Positions 7,568 through 18,723 of a stretch of DNA of 64,000 nucleotides are shown one piece after another (position 1 is the first letter of the stretch; each line of letters opens with the position of its first letter). The translations under genes were made by a program, and so were the position numbers. Below the pieces are notes generated by a model. It did not search any database, was not told the DNA's origin, and was given only the letters and a program-made list of their open reading frames with translations. This stretch comes from Janthinobacterium silvisoli (GTDB lineage Bacteria; Pseudomonadota; Gammaproteobacteria; Burkholderiales; Burkholderiaceae_D), in the NCBI RefSeq assembly GCF_014200725.1, contig NZ_JACHCL010000001.1, positions 1,488,001 through 1,552,000 of the forward strand, in the 5' to 3' direction.

Positions 7568-10095
7568 GATTCGCGCAAAGTTTGCAGCGGCGGATGTTTC
7601 AGCACATTGCGCAACCCCAGCCAGCCGCCAGCAATCGCGCACAGAGCGCCGGCCAGCAGGCCGAACACCCACACGCCAGGCGCGAAACTCCAGGCGAACT
7701 TGAACTGGTAAGTGGCCAGTGCCCAGCCCATGGCGGCGGCGCCGGTGGCGGCCAGCAAACCGGCCAGCGCACCCACCAGTGAAAACTCGATCAGCTGCGC
7801 CTGCGCCAGCTGGCGCCGGGTGGCGCCCAGCGCGCGCAGCAGCCCCGCTTCGCGCGTACGCTCATCTTGCGAACCCATCAGCGCTGCATACAACACCAGC
7901 AAACCCGAGGCCAAAGTAAACGCAAACAGGAATTCGACGGCCGTCACCACCTGGTCCAGCACTGCCTGTATCTGTTTCAGTATGCCGCCCACGTCAACCA
8001 CCGTCAGGTTGGGGAAATCACGCGACAAGGCATTGCCCAGGTCAGCATGTTCGGCCGGCAAGTGGAAAGCCGTGATCCAGGTTTGCGGCGTATCGGCCAT
8101 GGCGGCAGGATTGATGATGACAAAGAAATTGACACGCATCGAACCCCACTCCAGCTTGCGCAAGCTGGTAATGGCCGCCTCGACCGGCTGGCCCGCGATA
8201 TCGAAGCGCAGCTTGTCGCCCAGTTTCAATTTGAGGGTCTTGGCGATGCCCTCTTCCACCGACGCTTCCGCCGCTGCACCCGGCTTGTTGCTGAACCACT
8301 CGCCGGCGACGATCTTGTTTTCAGCCTGCATGGCGGCCATCGTCGACAGATTGAATTCGCGGTCCGCCAGGCCCTTGGCGCGGTCATCCTGATAGGTGTC
8401 TTCCGTAATCGTCTTGTCGTTCACGGCCACCAAACGGCCCCGTATCATCGGATACAAGGGTGCGTTGACCACGCCCGCCTGGACCAGGCGCGCGGCGATC
8501 TGGTCTTTCTGTTCCGGCAGAATATTGATGATGAAACGATTCGGTGCATCGGGCGGCGTGGCGTTGCGCCAGGAAGCCATCAAGTCACCGCGCACGACCG
8601 TCAGCAGCAGCAAGGCCATCAGGCCCAGCGCCAGCGACACCACTTGAATCACGGTGGCGCCCGGACGGCGCTGCAAGGACGTCACGGCAAAGCGCCAGCC
8701 TTGATGGTTGAAAGCGCCGCGCAGGCTGTGCAAGGACTTGATGCCCAGCCAGCCCGCCAGGCCGAACAGGGCAAAGCCACCGAGGAAACCGGCCGCCGTC
8801 AGCAAGGCGAGTTTCACATCGCCCGCTTGCCACAGCAGCAGCACTACAAAGGCGGCAATACCGAGACCATAAGTGGCCAGCGCCAGCGGCTGCGGCGCTT
8901 CCTGTTCGCGGCGGATCACGCGGTTATGCGGCACATTGCGCAACTGCAAAATCGGCGGCAAGGCAAAACCCAGCAGCAACAACATGCCGGTGGCTACGCC
9001 CTGCAAGGCTGGCATGATGGAAACGGGCGGCAAGTCGTTCTGCACCAGCTTGCCCAGCAATTCCAGCAACACCATATGGCCCGCGTAACCGACGGCCACG
9101 CCCACCAGGCTACCTGCCAGGCCCACCATCACAAATTCGATCACATACATGGCCGTGACCTGGTTTTGCGTCAGGCCCAGGCAGCGCAGCATGGCGCAGG
9201 CGTCCAAGTGTCGCAGCATGAAGCGGCGCGCCGCCATGGCGACAGCCACAGCCGCCAGCATGGCAGACAGCAAGCCGACCAGCGACAGGAAACGGTCGGC
9301 GCGGTCCAGGGTCGATTGCATTTGCGGGCTGCCCGATTCCAGCGACTCGATGCGCACACCCTTGATTGCCTGTTGCTTGATTTGCCCTTCGAGCCAGCTT
9401 TGATACGCCGCAATGTCAGTCGCCTTGTTTTGCGGCGCCGACAACAATAGCCGGTAAGACACGCGCGAACCGTCCTGCACCAGCGCCGTGGCCGCCAGGT
9501 CGCCCAGCGGCAACATCACGCGTGGCGCGAAATTGAGGAACGAGGCGCCACGGTCCGGTTCGGCGGCGATCAATTGCGTGACCGTAAAATTCTTGTCGCC
9601 CAGTTTCAAGTTGTCGCCCAGCTTCGCGTTCAAGCTGGACAAGATGCCCGCATCGACCCACACCGTACCCGGCGCCGGCGCCCGGTTGGCCGGCTGACCC
9701 ACGGCGTCTGCCGCCTGCGCCACATCGGTGGTGATTTTCAGCTGGCCCCGCAGCGGGTAGCCGGGAGAAACCGCCTTGATGGACGCCAGTTGCGACTGCG
9801 ACTGCTCGCCCTCGCCCGCCTGCGCCATGCTGGGAAAAGTCACCGTATCGGCCAAGGTAAAGCCGCGCTTTTGCGCTTCGGCACGCCAGGCGGCGTTCAC
9901 GGGCTGGTCGGCGCTGATGACCAGGTCCGCTCCCAGCAACTGGTGCGCATCGCGGTTCAGGCCCGAACGCAGGCGGTCGACAAAGAAGCCGACAGCCGAC
10001 AGGGCTGCCACGGCGACGATCAGCGCGACGAGCAAAAAGCGCAGTTGGCCGGCGCGCCAGTCGCGCGCCGTCATGTTGAGGGAGAGACGGAACAT
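7564..10095 (-). CDS. FtsX-like ABC transporter permease (YbbP type)
   Basis: An 843-residue protein. It has an N-terminal helix (QLRFLLVALIVAVAALSAVGFF), a MacB-type periplasmic domain, a first FtsX block near 270-395 (LVGLLSAMLAAVAVAMAARRF), a second transmembrane group and periplasmic domain, and a C-terminal FtsX block near 715-843 (AGLLRALGATRRQLAQAQLIEF). The duplicated permease layout matches YbbP, which pairs with the ATPase YbbA in other bacteria. No ATPase gene is adjacent here. A role in envelope lipid or lipoprotein handling is inferred from family only. The gene begins 15 bp after the adenine deaminase stop, which suggests one operon. Confidence 0.9.
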   Translation of the reverse strand: MFRLSLNMTARDWRAGQLRFLLVALIVAVAALSAVGFFVDRLRSGLNRDAHQLLGADLVISADQPVNAAWRAEAQKRGFTLADTVTFPSMAQAGEGEQSQSQLASIKAVSPGYPLRGQLKITTDVAQAADAVGQPANRAPAPGTVWVDAGILSSLNAKLGDNLKLGDKNFTVTQLIAAEPDRGASFLNFAPRVMLPLGDLAATALVQDGSRVSYRLLLSAPQNKATDIAAYQSWLEGQIKQQAIKGVRIESLESGSPQMQSTLDRADRFLSLVGLLSAMLAAVAVAMAARRFMLRHLDACAMLRCLGLTQNQVTAMYVIEFVMVGLAGSLVGVAVGYAGHMVLLELLGKLVQNDLPPVSIMPALQGVATGMLLLLGFALPPILQLRNVPHNRVIRREQEAPQPLALATYGLGIAAFVVLLLWQAGDVKLALLTAAGFLGGFALFGLAGWLGIKSLHSLRGAFNHQGWRFAVTSLQRRPGATVIQVVSLALGLMALLLLTVVRGDLMASWRNATPPDAPNRFIINILPEQKDQIAARLVQAGVVNAPLYPMIRGRLVAVNDKTITEDTYQDDRAKGLADREFNLSTMAAMQAENKIVAGEWFSNKPGAAAEASVEEGIAKTLKLKLGDKLRFDIAGQPVEAAITSLRKLEWGSMRVNFFVIINPAAMADTPQTWITAFHLPAEHADLGNALSRDFPNLTVVDVGGILKQIQAVLDQVVTAVEFLFAFTLASGLLVLYAALMGSQDERTREAGLLRALGATRRQLAQAQLIEFSLVGALAGLLAATGAAAMGWALATYQFKFAWSFAPGVWVFGLLAGALCAIAGGWLGLRNVLKHPPLQTLRES

Positions 10096-10110
10096 GGGCG
10101 AAGTCTTTAG

Positions 10111-11647
<1,537 letters not shown>

Positions 11648-13570
11648 ATGACCATTTTTGACAACTACGCAGCACGTTACGAGCGCACCCGGGAAGAGGA
11701 AATGTCGCTCACCGAATACCTGGCCTTGTGCAAGAAGGACAAGCTGACCTATGCCAGCGCACCCGAACGCATGCTGGCCGCCATCGGCGAACCCCAGCTG
11801 GTCGACACGCGCAACGACACGCGTTTGTCGCGCATCTTCGCCAACAAGGTGATCAAGATCTACCCCGCCTTCCGCGAGTTTTACGGCACCGAGGAAGTGA
11901 TCGAACAAGTGGTCTCGTATTTCCGCCACGCCGCGCAGGGACTGGAAGAACGCAAGCAGATCCTGTATCTGCTGGGACCGGTGGGCGGCGGCAAATCGTC
12001 GATCGCGGAAAAGCTCAAGTCGCTGATGGAACATGTGCCCTTCTATTGCCTGAAAGGCTCACCCGTCAATGAGTCGCCGCTGGGCCTGTTCAACGAAGAG
12101 GAAGACGGCACCATCCTGGAAGAGGACTACGGCATCCCGCGCCGCTACCTGCGCAACATCCCCAGTCCCTGGGCCGTGAAACGCCTGCATGAATTCAATG
12201 GCGACATCAACCAGTTCCGCGTCGTCAAGCGCTACCCGTCCGTATTGAAACAGATCGCCATCTCGAAAACCGAGCCGGGCGATGAAAACAACCAGGATAT
12301 TTCCTCGCTGGTCGGCAAGGTCGATATCCGCAAGCTGGAAGATTACGCGCAGGACGATCCGGATGCCTACAGTTATTCGGGCGGCCTGTGCCTGGCCAAC
12401 CAGGGCTTGATGGAATTCGTGGAAATGTTCAAGGCCCCGATCAAGGTCTTGCACCCGCTGCTCACAGCCACCCAGGAAGGCAATTACAAGGGCACTGAGG
12501 GTTTTGGCGCGATTCCGTTCGACGGCATCATCCTGGCCCACTCGAACGAGTCGGAGTGGAAAACCTTCAAGAACAACCGCAACAATGAAGCGTTCCTGGA
12601 CCGCATCTATATCGTCAAGGTGCCGTATTGCCTGCGTGTCTCCGATGAAATCAAGATCTACGACAAGCTGGTGGCCAATTCCTCGCTGTTCAAGGCGCCT
12701 TGCGCACCGGGCACCCTGCGCATGATGGCGCAGTTCGCCATCCTGTCGCGCCTGAAAGACCCCGAGAACTCCAGCATCTTCAGCAAAATGCTGGTCTACG
12801 ATGGCGAAAACCTGAAAGATACGGACCCGAAAGCCAAGTCCATGCATGAATACGTCGATTACGCGGGCGTGGATGAAGGCATGAATGGCTTGTCGACCCG
12901 CTTTGCCTTCAAGATCCTGTCGAAGGTCTTCAACTTCGACAACACGGAAGTGGCCGCCAATCCGGTGCACCTCTTATATGTACTGGAGCAGCAAGTCGAG
13001 CGCGAACAATTCCCGCCAGAACTGGAACAACGCTACTTCTCTTATATTAAAGAGCATCTGGCGCAGCGCTACGTGGAATTCATCGGCAAGGAAATCCAGA
13101 CGGCGTACCTGGAAAGCTATTCCGAATACGGCCAAAACATCTTTGACCGCTATGTGACCTTTGCCGACTTCTGGATCCAGGACCAGGAATACCGCGATCC
13201 GGACACCGGCGAAAGCTTCGACCGCGAATCGCTGAACAATGAGCTGGAAAAGATCGAGAAGCCGGCCGGCATTTCGAATCCGAAAGACTTCCGCAATGAA
13301 ATCGTCAACTTCGGTTTGCGCGCGCGGGCGTCCAATGGCGGCAAGAATCCGGCCTGGACCAGTTATGAAAAGTTCCGCACCGTGATCGAGAAAAAGATGT
13401 TCTCGAATACGGAGGAATTGCTGCCAGTAATTTCCTTCAATGCCAAGGCCAGCGCCGACGATGCCAACAAGCACGCCGACTTCGTGGCCCGCATGGTGGA
13501 AAAAGGTTATACGGCCAAGCAGGTACGCCTGTTATGCGAATGGTATTTGCGGGTACGCAAGTCATCATAA
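11648..13570 (+). CDS. prkA: PrkA-family serine protein kinase (YeaG)
   Basis: A 640-residue protein, close to E. coli YeaG (644). It has an AAA-like N-terminal domain with Walker A GPVGGGKSS at residues 110-118, preceded by QQVVSYFRHAAQGLEERK-like family sequence, and the C-terminal PrkA kinase domain. I chose ATG 11648 (MTIFDNYAARYERT) because AAAGGAC lies about 8 bases upstream and homology begins there. The family is induced by starvation and stationary phase in enterobacteria. The gene leads a prkA-yeaH-spoVR cluster, a combination conserved widely in proteobacteria. Confidence 0.95.
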   Translation: MTIFDNYAARYERTREEEMSLTEYLALCKKDKLTYASAPERMLAAIGEPQLVDTRNDTRLSRIFANKVIKIYPAFREFYGTEEVIEQVVSYFRHAAQGLEERKQILYLLGPVGGGKSSIAEKLKSLMEHVPFYCLKGSPVNESPLGLFNEEEDGTILEEDYGIPRRYLRNIPSPWAVKRLHEFNGDINQFRVVKRYPSVLKQIAISKTEPGDENNQDISSLVGKVDIRKLEDYAQDDPDAYSYSGGLCLANQGLMEFVEMFKAPIKVLHPLLTATQEGNYKGTEGFGAIPFDGIILAHSNESEWKTFKNNRNNEAFLDRIYIVKVPYCLRVSDEIKIYDKLVANSSLFKAPCAPGTLRMMAQFAILSRLKDPENSSIFSKMLVYDGENLKDTDPKAKSMHEYVDYAGVDEGMNGLSTRFAFKILSKVFNFDNTEVAANPVHLLYVLEQQVEREQFPPELEQRYFSYIKEHLAQRYVEFIGKEIQTAYLESYSEYGQNIFDRYVTFADFWIQDQEYRDPDTGESFDRESLNNELEKIEKPAGISNPKDFRNEIVNFGLRARASNGGKNPAWTSYEKFRTVIEKKMFSNTEELLPVISFNAKASADDANKHADFVARMVEKGYTAKQVRLLCEWYLRVRKSS

Positions 13571-13634
13571 GCCAGGTAGCGGACGCGGCCCTGCATGGCG
13601 GGGCCGCGCAAGACCAGAGTTAAGGAGGCACCCT

Positions 13635-14903
13635 TTGACTTACCTCATCGACAGGCGCTTGCAGAGCAAGAACAAGTCCGCCGTCAACCGCGAGCGATTC
13701 TTGCGGCGTTACAAGGGCCAGATCAAGGATGCCGTGGGGCGCGCCATCAAGGGGCGCTCGATCACGGACGTTGAAAATGGCGAGAAAGTCAGCATCCCCG
13801 TCAAGGACGTGGGCGAACCCTCCTTTGGCCATGCGCATGGCGGCGTGTGGGAAGTGGTCAATCCCGGCAACAAGGAATACCTGAAGGGCGACCAGATCGC
13901 GCGCCCCAAAGGCGGCGGTGGCAGCGGGCGAGGCAAGGCTGGCAACAGCGATGAAACCACGGAAGACGATTTCATCTTCGAGCTGTCGCGCGAAGAATTC
14001 ATGAATTACTTCTTTGAAGACCTGGAATTGCCACACATGGTGAAAACCCAGTTGACGGCTACCACGGAATTCAAGAACCAGCGCGCCGGCTACAATATGT
14101 CGGGCACGCCATCGAACATCCACGTGCTGCGCTCCCTGCGCGGCGCACTGGGGCGGCGCATCGCCGTGGGCGGCGGCGCCCGCAAGCAACTGGCGCAGGC
14201 GGAAGACGACCTGGCCACCCTGCTGCACGAAGGTGCGCCGGAAAACGACCCGCTGGTCGCCGAACTGCGCCGGCAGATTCACCATCTGCACACGCGCTTG
14301 CTGGCGATCCCGTTTATCGACCCGTTCGACTTGCGCTACAGCAACCGCATCAAGGTGCCCAAACCGATGACGCAAGCAGTGATGTTTTGCATCATGGATG
14401 TCTCCGGCTCGATGGATGAGTCGCGCAAGGATACGGCCAAGCGCTTTTTCATCTTGCTGTATCTGTTTCTCAAGCGCGTCTACGACAAGATCGAAGTGGT
14501 GTTCATCCGCCACCATACGGCCGCCTCGGAAGTGAACGAGCATGACTTCTTCAATTCGCGCGAGTCGGGCGGCACGGTGGTGTCGTCGGCCCTCAATTTG
14601 CTCAACACTATAATAGATGAGCGTTATGGCGCCGGGCAATGGAACAGCTATGTGGCGCAAGCGTCGGACGGCGACAATTGGGACAACGATTCCGTGCTGT
14701 GCCGGCAATTGCTGATCAACACCATCATGCCCAAGGTGCAGTACTACACCTATGTCGAGATCACCGATGGCCCGCAGCAAAACCTGTGGGAGCAATACGC
14801 GGGCGTGCTCGACCATCACGCCCATTTCGCCATGCAAAAGATCGTCACGCCGGCCGATATCTATCCGGTCTTCCGCGAACTGTTTAAAAAACAGGTGAAA
14901 TGA
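13635..14903 (+). CDS. yeaH: YeaH/YhbH family protein (DUF444), VWA-like
   Basis: A 422-residue protein. The start is TTG 13635 (MTYLIDRRLQSKNKSAVNRE), set by a strong AAGGAGG (13622-13628) six bases ahead. The N-terminal half has the conserved SAVNRERFLRRYKGQIKDAV and a Gly-rich linker. The C-terminal half is von Willebrand A-like, with a metal-site motif MDVSGSMDES and later VEITDGPQQN. E. coli YeaH is a partner of the YeaG kinase. The stop overlaps the start of the SpoVR gene by 4 bp, so translation is coupled. Confidence 0.94.
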   Translation: MTYLIDRRLQSKNKSAVNRERFLRRYKGQIKDAVGRAIKGRSITDVENGEKVSIPVKDVGEPSFGHAHGGVWEVVNPGNKEYLKGDQIARPKGGGGSGRGKAGNSDETTEDDFIFELSREEFMNYFFEDLELPHMVKTQLTATTEFKNQRAGYNMSGTPSNIHVLRSLRGALGRRIAVGGGARKQLAQAEDDLATLLHEGAPENDPLVAELRRQIHHLHTRLLAIPFIDPFDLRYSNRIKVPKPMTQAVMFCIMDVSGSMDESRKDTAKRFFILLYLFLKRVYDKIEVVFIRHHTAASEVNEHDFFNSRESGGTVVSSALNLLNTIIDERYGAGQWNSYVAQASDGDNWDNDSVLCRQLLINTIMPKVQYYTYVEITDGPQQNLWEQYAGVLDHHAHFAMQKIVTPADIYPVFRELFKKQVK

Positions 14904-16504
14904 TGAGTGCAGCCTTTGACCGCGCCAGCAACACCCCGGGCGAGCCCTTCGTGCGCCTGCGCCATGCCAATGCCTTGCCCGAGCAGTCGGAATGGACTTT
15001 CGAACTGATTGAGCAAATCCACGAAGAAATCCGCCGGGTTGCCCAGCAGTTCGGCCTGGATACCTATCCGAACCAGCTGGAAATCATCACCGCCGAGCAG
15101 ATGATGGACGCCTATACCTCGGTCGGCATGCCGGTGTCCTACAATCATTGGTCTTTCGGCAAGCATTTTCTGTCCACCGAAAAAAGCTACAAGCGTGGCC
15201 AGATGGGCCTGGCCTACGAAATCGTCATCAACTCAAACCCGTGCATCGCCTATTTAATGGAAGAAAACAGCCTGACCATGCAATCGCTGGTCATCGCGCA
15301 TGCAGCATACGGGCATAACTCTTTCTTCAAAGGCAACTATTTATTCCGTGCCTGGACCGATGCGGACGCCATCATCGATTACATGGTGTTTGCCAAGAAC
15401 TATATTAGTGAATGCGAACAGCGCCATGGCGTGGAAGCGGTGGAATTGCTGCTGGACTCTTGCCATGCGATTCAGAACTATGGCGTGGACCGCTACAAGC
15501 GTCCCGCCAAGCTGTCGATGGCCAAGGAGTATGCGCGCCAGAAAGAGCGCGAGCAATACGTGCAGTCGCAGATCAACCAACTGTGGCGCACCTTGCCGCG
15601 CCGCGAAGAAGAGGACGACGAGGACGACCAGCGCAAGGCCGTGCCCCGCTTTCCACCCGAACCCGAGGAAAACCTGCTGTACTTCATCGAAAAATACGCG
15701 CCGCTGCTGGAACCGTGGGAGCGCGAGATGGTCCGCATCGTGCGCAAGATTTCCCAGTATTTCTATCCGCAGCGGCAAACCCAGGTCATGAATGAAGGCT
15801 GGGCAACGTTCTGGCACTACACGATCCTGAACCAGCTGTACGACGAAGGTGTGGTGGGTGATGGCTTCATGATGGAATTCCTGAAAAGCCATACGAATGT
15901 GGTCTACCAGCCACCGATCGACAGTCCTTATTACAGCGGCATCAACCCATATGCGCTGGGGTTTGCCATGATGAGCGATATCCGCCGCATCTGCGAACAC
16001 CCTACCGACGAAGACCGGGCCTGGTTTCCCGAGCTGGCTGGCAGCGACTGGCGCAAGAGCCTGGACTTTGCCATGCGCAATTTCAAGGATGAAAGCTTTA
16101 TTGCCCAGTATTTATCACCGCGGTTGATACGCGAATTTCACTTCTTTGCCGTGCTTGACGATGACAAGAATGAAAAACTGGCCATTTCCGCCATCCACGA
16201 CGACGCCGGCTACCGCTATGTGCGCCAGCAACTGGCCGAACAATACAACCTGGGCAACCGCGAACCTAATATACAAGTATGGTCGGTCAACACACGAGAT
16301 GACCGGGCACTGACCTTGCGCCACACGCAATTCCAGCGCCGCCCCCTGAATCAGCAGGCAAACGAAGTACTCAAGCACGTGGCCCGCCTGTGGGGCTTTG
16401 ATGTACACCTCGATACGGTCGATCCGCAGGGTACGGTGACGGGCACATTGAACTGCCGGCGCGAAAAACGCAACCGGCGCGACGACCCTGCCGTGCGTGT
16501 CTGA
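14900..16504 (+). CDS. spoVR: SpoVR family protein (YcgB)
   Basis: A 534-residue cytosolic protein with the family signatures WTFELIEQIHEEIRRVA, NHWSFGKHFLSTEKSYKRG, AHAAYGHNSFFKGNYLF, MNEGWATFWHYTILNQLYDEG and SGINPYALGFAMMSDI. An acidic stretch near 235-243 (EEEDDEDDQRK) lies in a loop. The founding Bacillus protein affects spore cortex, but in non-sporulating proteobacteria it travels with PrkA and YeaH and its biochemical role is not settled. Two ATGs (14900 and 14903) overlap the yeaH stop. It is the last gene of the operon, followed by a terminator at 16571-16612. Confidence 0.94.
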   Translation: MMSAAFDRASNTPGEPFVRLRHANALPEQSEWTFELIEQIHEEIRRVAQQFGLDTYPNQLEIITAEQMMDAYTSVGMPVSYNHWSFGKHFLSTEKSYKRGQMGLAYEIVINSNPCIAYLMEENSLTMQSLVIAHAAYGHNSFFKGNYLFRAWTDADAIIDYMVFAKNYISECEQRHGVEAVELLLDSCHAIQNYGVDRYKRPAKLSMAKEYARQKEREQYVQSQINQLWRTLPRREEEDDEDDQRKAVPRFPPEPEENLLYFIEKYAPLLEPWEREMVRIVRKISQYFYPQRQTQVMNEGWATFWHYTILNQLYDEGVVGDGFMMEFLKSHTNVVYQPPIDSPYYSGINPYALGFAMMSDIRRICEHPTDEDRAWFPELAGSDWRKSLDFAMRNFKDESFIAQYLSPRLIREFHFFAVLDDDKNEKLAISAIHDDAGYRYVRQQLAEQYNLGNREPNIQVWSVNTRDDRALTLRHTQFQRRPLNQQANEVLKHVARLWGFDVHLDTVDPQGTVTGTLNCRREKRNRRDDPAVRV

Positions 16505-16570
16505 TCGGGTGCAAGCCATTTTGTTTTCTTATATGCATGCCTATTGAATAAGTACATAAGAAATAAATAT

Positions 16571-16612
16571 GGCTTGGCGGCTGCGCGGACGTCCGCCAGG
16601 CCGCTTTTTTTT
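16571..16612 (+). terminator. Rho-independent terminator after spoVR
   Basis: A ten-base stem GGCTTGGCGG (16571-16580) / CCGCCAGGCC (16593-16602), with one G-T wobble, is followed by GC and a run of eight T. Confidence 0.8.
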
Positions 16613-17039
16613 GCCTGCCGAGCCTGCCAATCGCACCCGTTTGGTGCAGTGCAAACGCCAAGTGGTCTGGTTCCTTAGAAAAATGTTATCAAAAAGAAAG
16701 AATTCTATCCAAATTTAACAGTTTCCATATTGGATATGGCGAAATATAATTCCGCAATATTGGCGCATCGGAGAACTTCTCAGTGTTAGTCAACAGAGGC
16801 TGTAAAAAACCGATAAGACCGCCTTTTTTTATGTCCGAAAGCGTGCAAAGATGGCATAAGCAAGTACGTTTTCAGGGCGCAAAAGCGTCAAAAATTTAAC
16901 CGGTTTTAGGCGTTAAAAATCTGTGTAAAATAAAGAATTCGTATGTATAATTCGGCGACGTCCCGGATACGGCTGGAGCTTTGTGTCGTCATTTTGGGGT
17001 TCAGTTGCAAGACAGAGATGGTATTTGGAGAAAGCAGGC
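16613..17039. other. 427-bp AT-rich intergenic region upstream of tonB
   Basis: No gene is supported. A perfect dyad CCATAT-TGG-ATATGG lies at 16725-16739, followed by further AT-rich sequence containing related ATATTGG words, and a TTTTTT run near 16825. The promoter of the tonB operon should lie here. I see no convincing 19-bp Fur box. Confidence 0.5.
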
Positions 17040-17696
17040 ATGAATTTTTCGAACGAGAAAAGTCCCAAGAACTACACCGGCATCACTATCGTTGTGTTGC
17101 TGCACGTTCTCGCGGCTTACGGGATCGCGACGGGGTTGGGCAAGCGGTTAGTCACTAAAATGATGGAACCGGTTGAAACCAAGATTATCGAGGAAGTCAA
17201 ACCGCCTCCTCCGCAGGATCTTCCGCCGCCACCACCGCCGCCAGAAATGAAAGCGCCACCGCCGCCATTCATTCCGCCAGTCGAGGTGAACGTACAGCAG
17301 CCGCCACCGCAACAGAACGTGATTGCGAACGCTACTACCGTGAAGCCAGCCACCAATGTATTGGCACCGCCAGCACCGCCTGCACAGCCAGCGCCAACTC
17401 CTGGACCAGCCAAATCGGTACGTACACCGGCCGTGGTTGACTTCAGCGTCTGCGAAAAACCGCAGTATCCGAAGTCGTCGCAGCGTAATGAGGAAACCGG
17501 TGTGGTGACACTGTCGTTCCTGATCGGTGTGGATGGCAAAGTGGCAGATTCTAAAGTCGTGAAATCGAGCGGCTTCAGAGATTTGGATCGTGCAGCAGTA
17601 CAAGGTATCAGCCGTTGCACATTCAAACCGGCAACAGTCGACGGCAAGCCGGAACAAGGCTGGCAGCAAATGCAATACGTTTGGTCGCTGGATTAA
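17040..17696 (+). CDS. tonB: TonB energy-transducing protein
   Basis: A 218-residue protein with one N-terminal membrane anchor (TGITIVVLLHVLAAYGIATGL, split by no charged residues) and a Pro-rich periplasmic spacer (PPPPQDLPPPPPPPEMKAP and later PAPPAQPAPTPGPA). The C-terminal TonB domain carries KPQYPKSSQRNEETGVVTLSF and the late motif DLDRAAVQGISRCTFKPA. I chose ATG 17040 (MNFSNEKSPKN) because GGAGAAAG precedes it. It works with the ExbB and ExbD proteins encoded directly downstream to energise outer-membrane receptors such as the one at 43397. Confidence 0.92.
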   Translation: MNFSNEKSPKNYTGITIVVLLHVLAAYGIATGLGKRLVTKMMEPVETKIIEEVKPPPPQDLPPPPPPPEMKAPPPPFIPPVEVNVQQPPPQQNVIANATTVKPATNVLAPPAPPAQPAPTPGPAKSVRTPAVVDFSVCEKPQYPKSSQRNEETGVVTLSFLIGVDGKVADSKVVKSSGFRDLDRAAVQGISRCTFKPATVDGKPEQGWQQMQYVWSLD

Positions 17697-17701
17697 AACC
17701 C

Positions 17702-17722
17702 GAGACAGTTATCCCCTGTCTC
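17702..17722 (+). other. Short hairpin between tonB and exbB
   Basis: GAGACAG (17702-17708) pairs with CTGTCTC (17716-17722). No T-run follows, so it is unlikely to terminate. It may mark an mRNA processing point or set relative expression. Confidence 0.4.
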
Positions 17723-17782
17723 ACACTGTGATTTCGTTGTCATTACGTTCAGCGATCTGTTATTTTTAATTTTGGAGGAAGC

Positions 17783-18718
17783 ATGTTTAAGAATACCCGT
17801 TTGTCCGCATTTTTTGCCGCGGTTCTGTTGTCCGTCACCGCTACGACCGCTCTGGTAGCAGCACCAGCATTCGCTGACGCGCCAGCATCGGCAGCAGCTT
17901 CGGCTCCAGCGGCAGATGCTGCTGCAGCACCAGCAGCACCAGCGGCTGACGCAGCAGCACCAGCAGCCGACGCAGCAGCACCAGCAGCCGACGCAGCAGC
18001 TCCAGCTAAAACCGAAGAAGTCCACAACCCGTTCGGCCTGTCGGCAGTTTGGGACGGCGGCTTCGTTCCACGCGCTACCCTGATCATCCTGGCCATCATG
18101 TCGATCGGCAGCTGGTACATCATCATCACCAAACTGCTGGATCAAATGAAGATCTTCAAGCAAGCTAAAGAAACTGCTGCCAAATTCTGGAAAGCACCTT
18201 CGATCGCTGCTGGTTCGGCAACCCTGGCCGAAGGCTCGCCATTCCGCTTCATCGCTGAATCGGGCACCAAAGCAACGGCTCACCATGACGGCGCCCTGCT
18301 GGAACAAATCGACCTGTCGACCTGGGTAACGATGTCGATCCAACGCGCTTCGGACAAAGTTCAATCGCGTCTGCAAGATGGCCTGTCGTTCCTGGCAACC
18401 GTTGGTTCGACCGCACCGTTTATCGGTCTGTTCGGTACCGTTTGGGGTATTTACGGCGCGCTGACCAACATCGGTATGACCGGTAACGCATCGATCGACA
18501 AAGTTGCAGGTCCAGTTGGTGAAGCACTGATCATGACCGCTTTCGGTCTGCTGGTCGCTGTTCCTGCCGTTCTGGGTTACAACTGGTTGGTTCGTCGTAA
18601 CAAAACCGCAATGGAAGATGTACGCTCGTTCAGCGCCGACGTTCACTCGGTACTGATCTCCGGCGCAATGTCGACCAGCGAAGCTGGCCGCGCAGCCGGC
18701 GCTAAAAAGATCGGGTAA
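17783..18718 (+). CDS. exbB: ExbB proton channel subunit with cleavable leader and Ala/Pro repeat
   Basis: A 311-residue MotA/TolQ/ExbB family protein. A signal peptide (residues 1-31, ending PAFADA) is followed by an AAAPAAD repeat segment to about residue 75, a first membrane helix (ATLIILAIMSIGSWYIIITKLL), and the paired helices GLSFLATVGSTAPFIGLFGTVWGIY and ALIMTAFGLLVAVPAVLGYNWL. The extended periplasmic N-terminus occurs in one ExbB subtype. GGAGGAA precedes ATG 17783. Codon choice is strongly biased (many GTT, GCT, GCA, CTG), consistent with high expression. The exbD gene follows after 5 bp. Confidence 0.93.
   Translation: MFKNTRLSAFFAAVLLSVTATTALVAAPAFADAPASAAASAPAADAAAAPAAPAADAAAPAADAAAPAADAAAPAKTEEVHNPFGLSAVWDGGFVPRATLIILAIMSIGSWYIIITKLLDQMKIFKQAKETAAKFWKAPSIAAGSATLAEGSPFRFIAESGTKATAHHDGALLEQIDLSTWVTMSIQRASDKVQSRLQDGLSFLATVGSTAPFIGLFGTVWGIYGALTNIGMTGNASIDKVAGPVGEALIMTAFGLLVAVPAVLGYNWLVRRNKTAMEDVRSFSADVHSVLISGAMSTSEAGRAAGAKKIG
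17930..18004 (+). repeat. 21-bp tandem coding repeat in exbB
   Basis: Two exact 21-bp units lie at 17951-17971 and 17972-17992, each encoding AAAPAAD. Degenerate copies flank them on both sides (17930-17950, and a partial copy from 17993). The array codes for the periplasmic Ala/Pro spacer of ExbB and keeps the frame. Confidence 0.85.
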
Positions 18719-18723
18719 GAATC

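Noticed and set aside
17930-18004. CRISPR-like direct repeats
   Set aside because: The units are contiguous, in frame and encode the Ala/Pro arm of ExbB; there are no spacers or cas genes.
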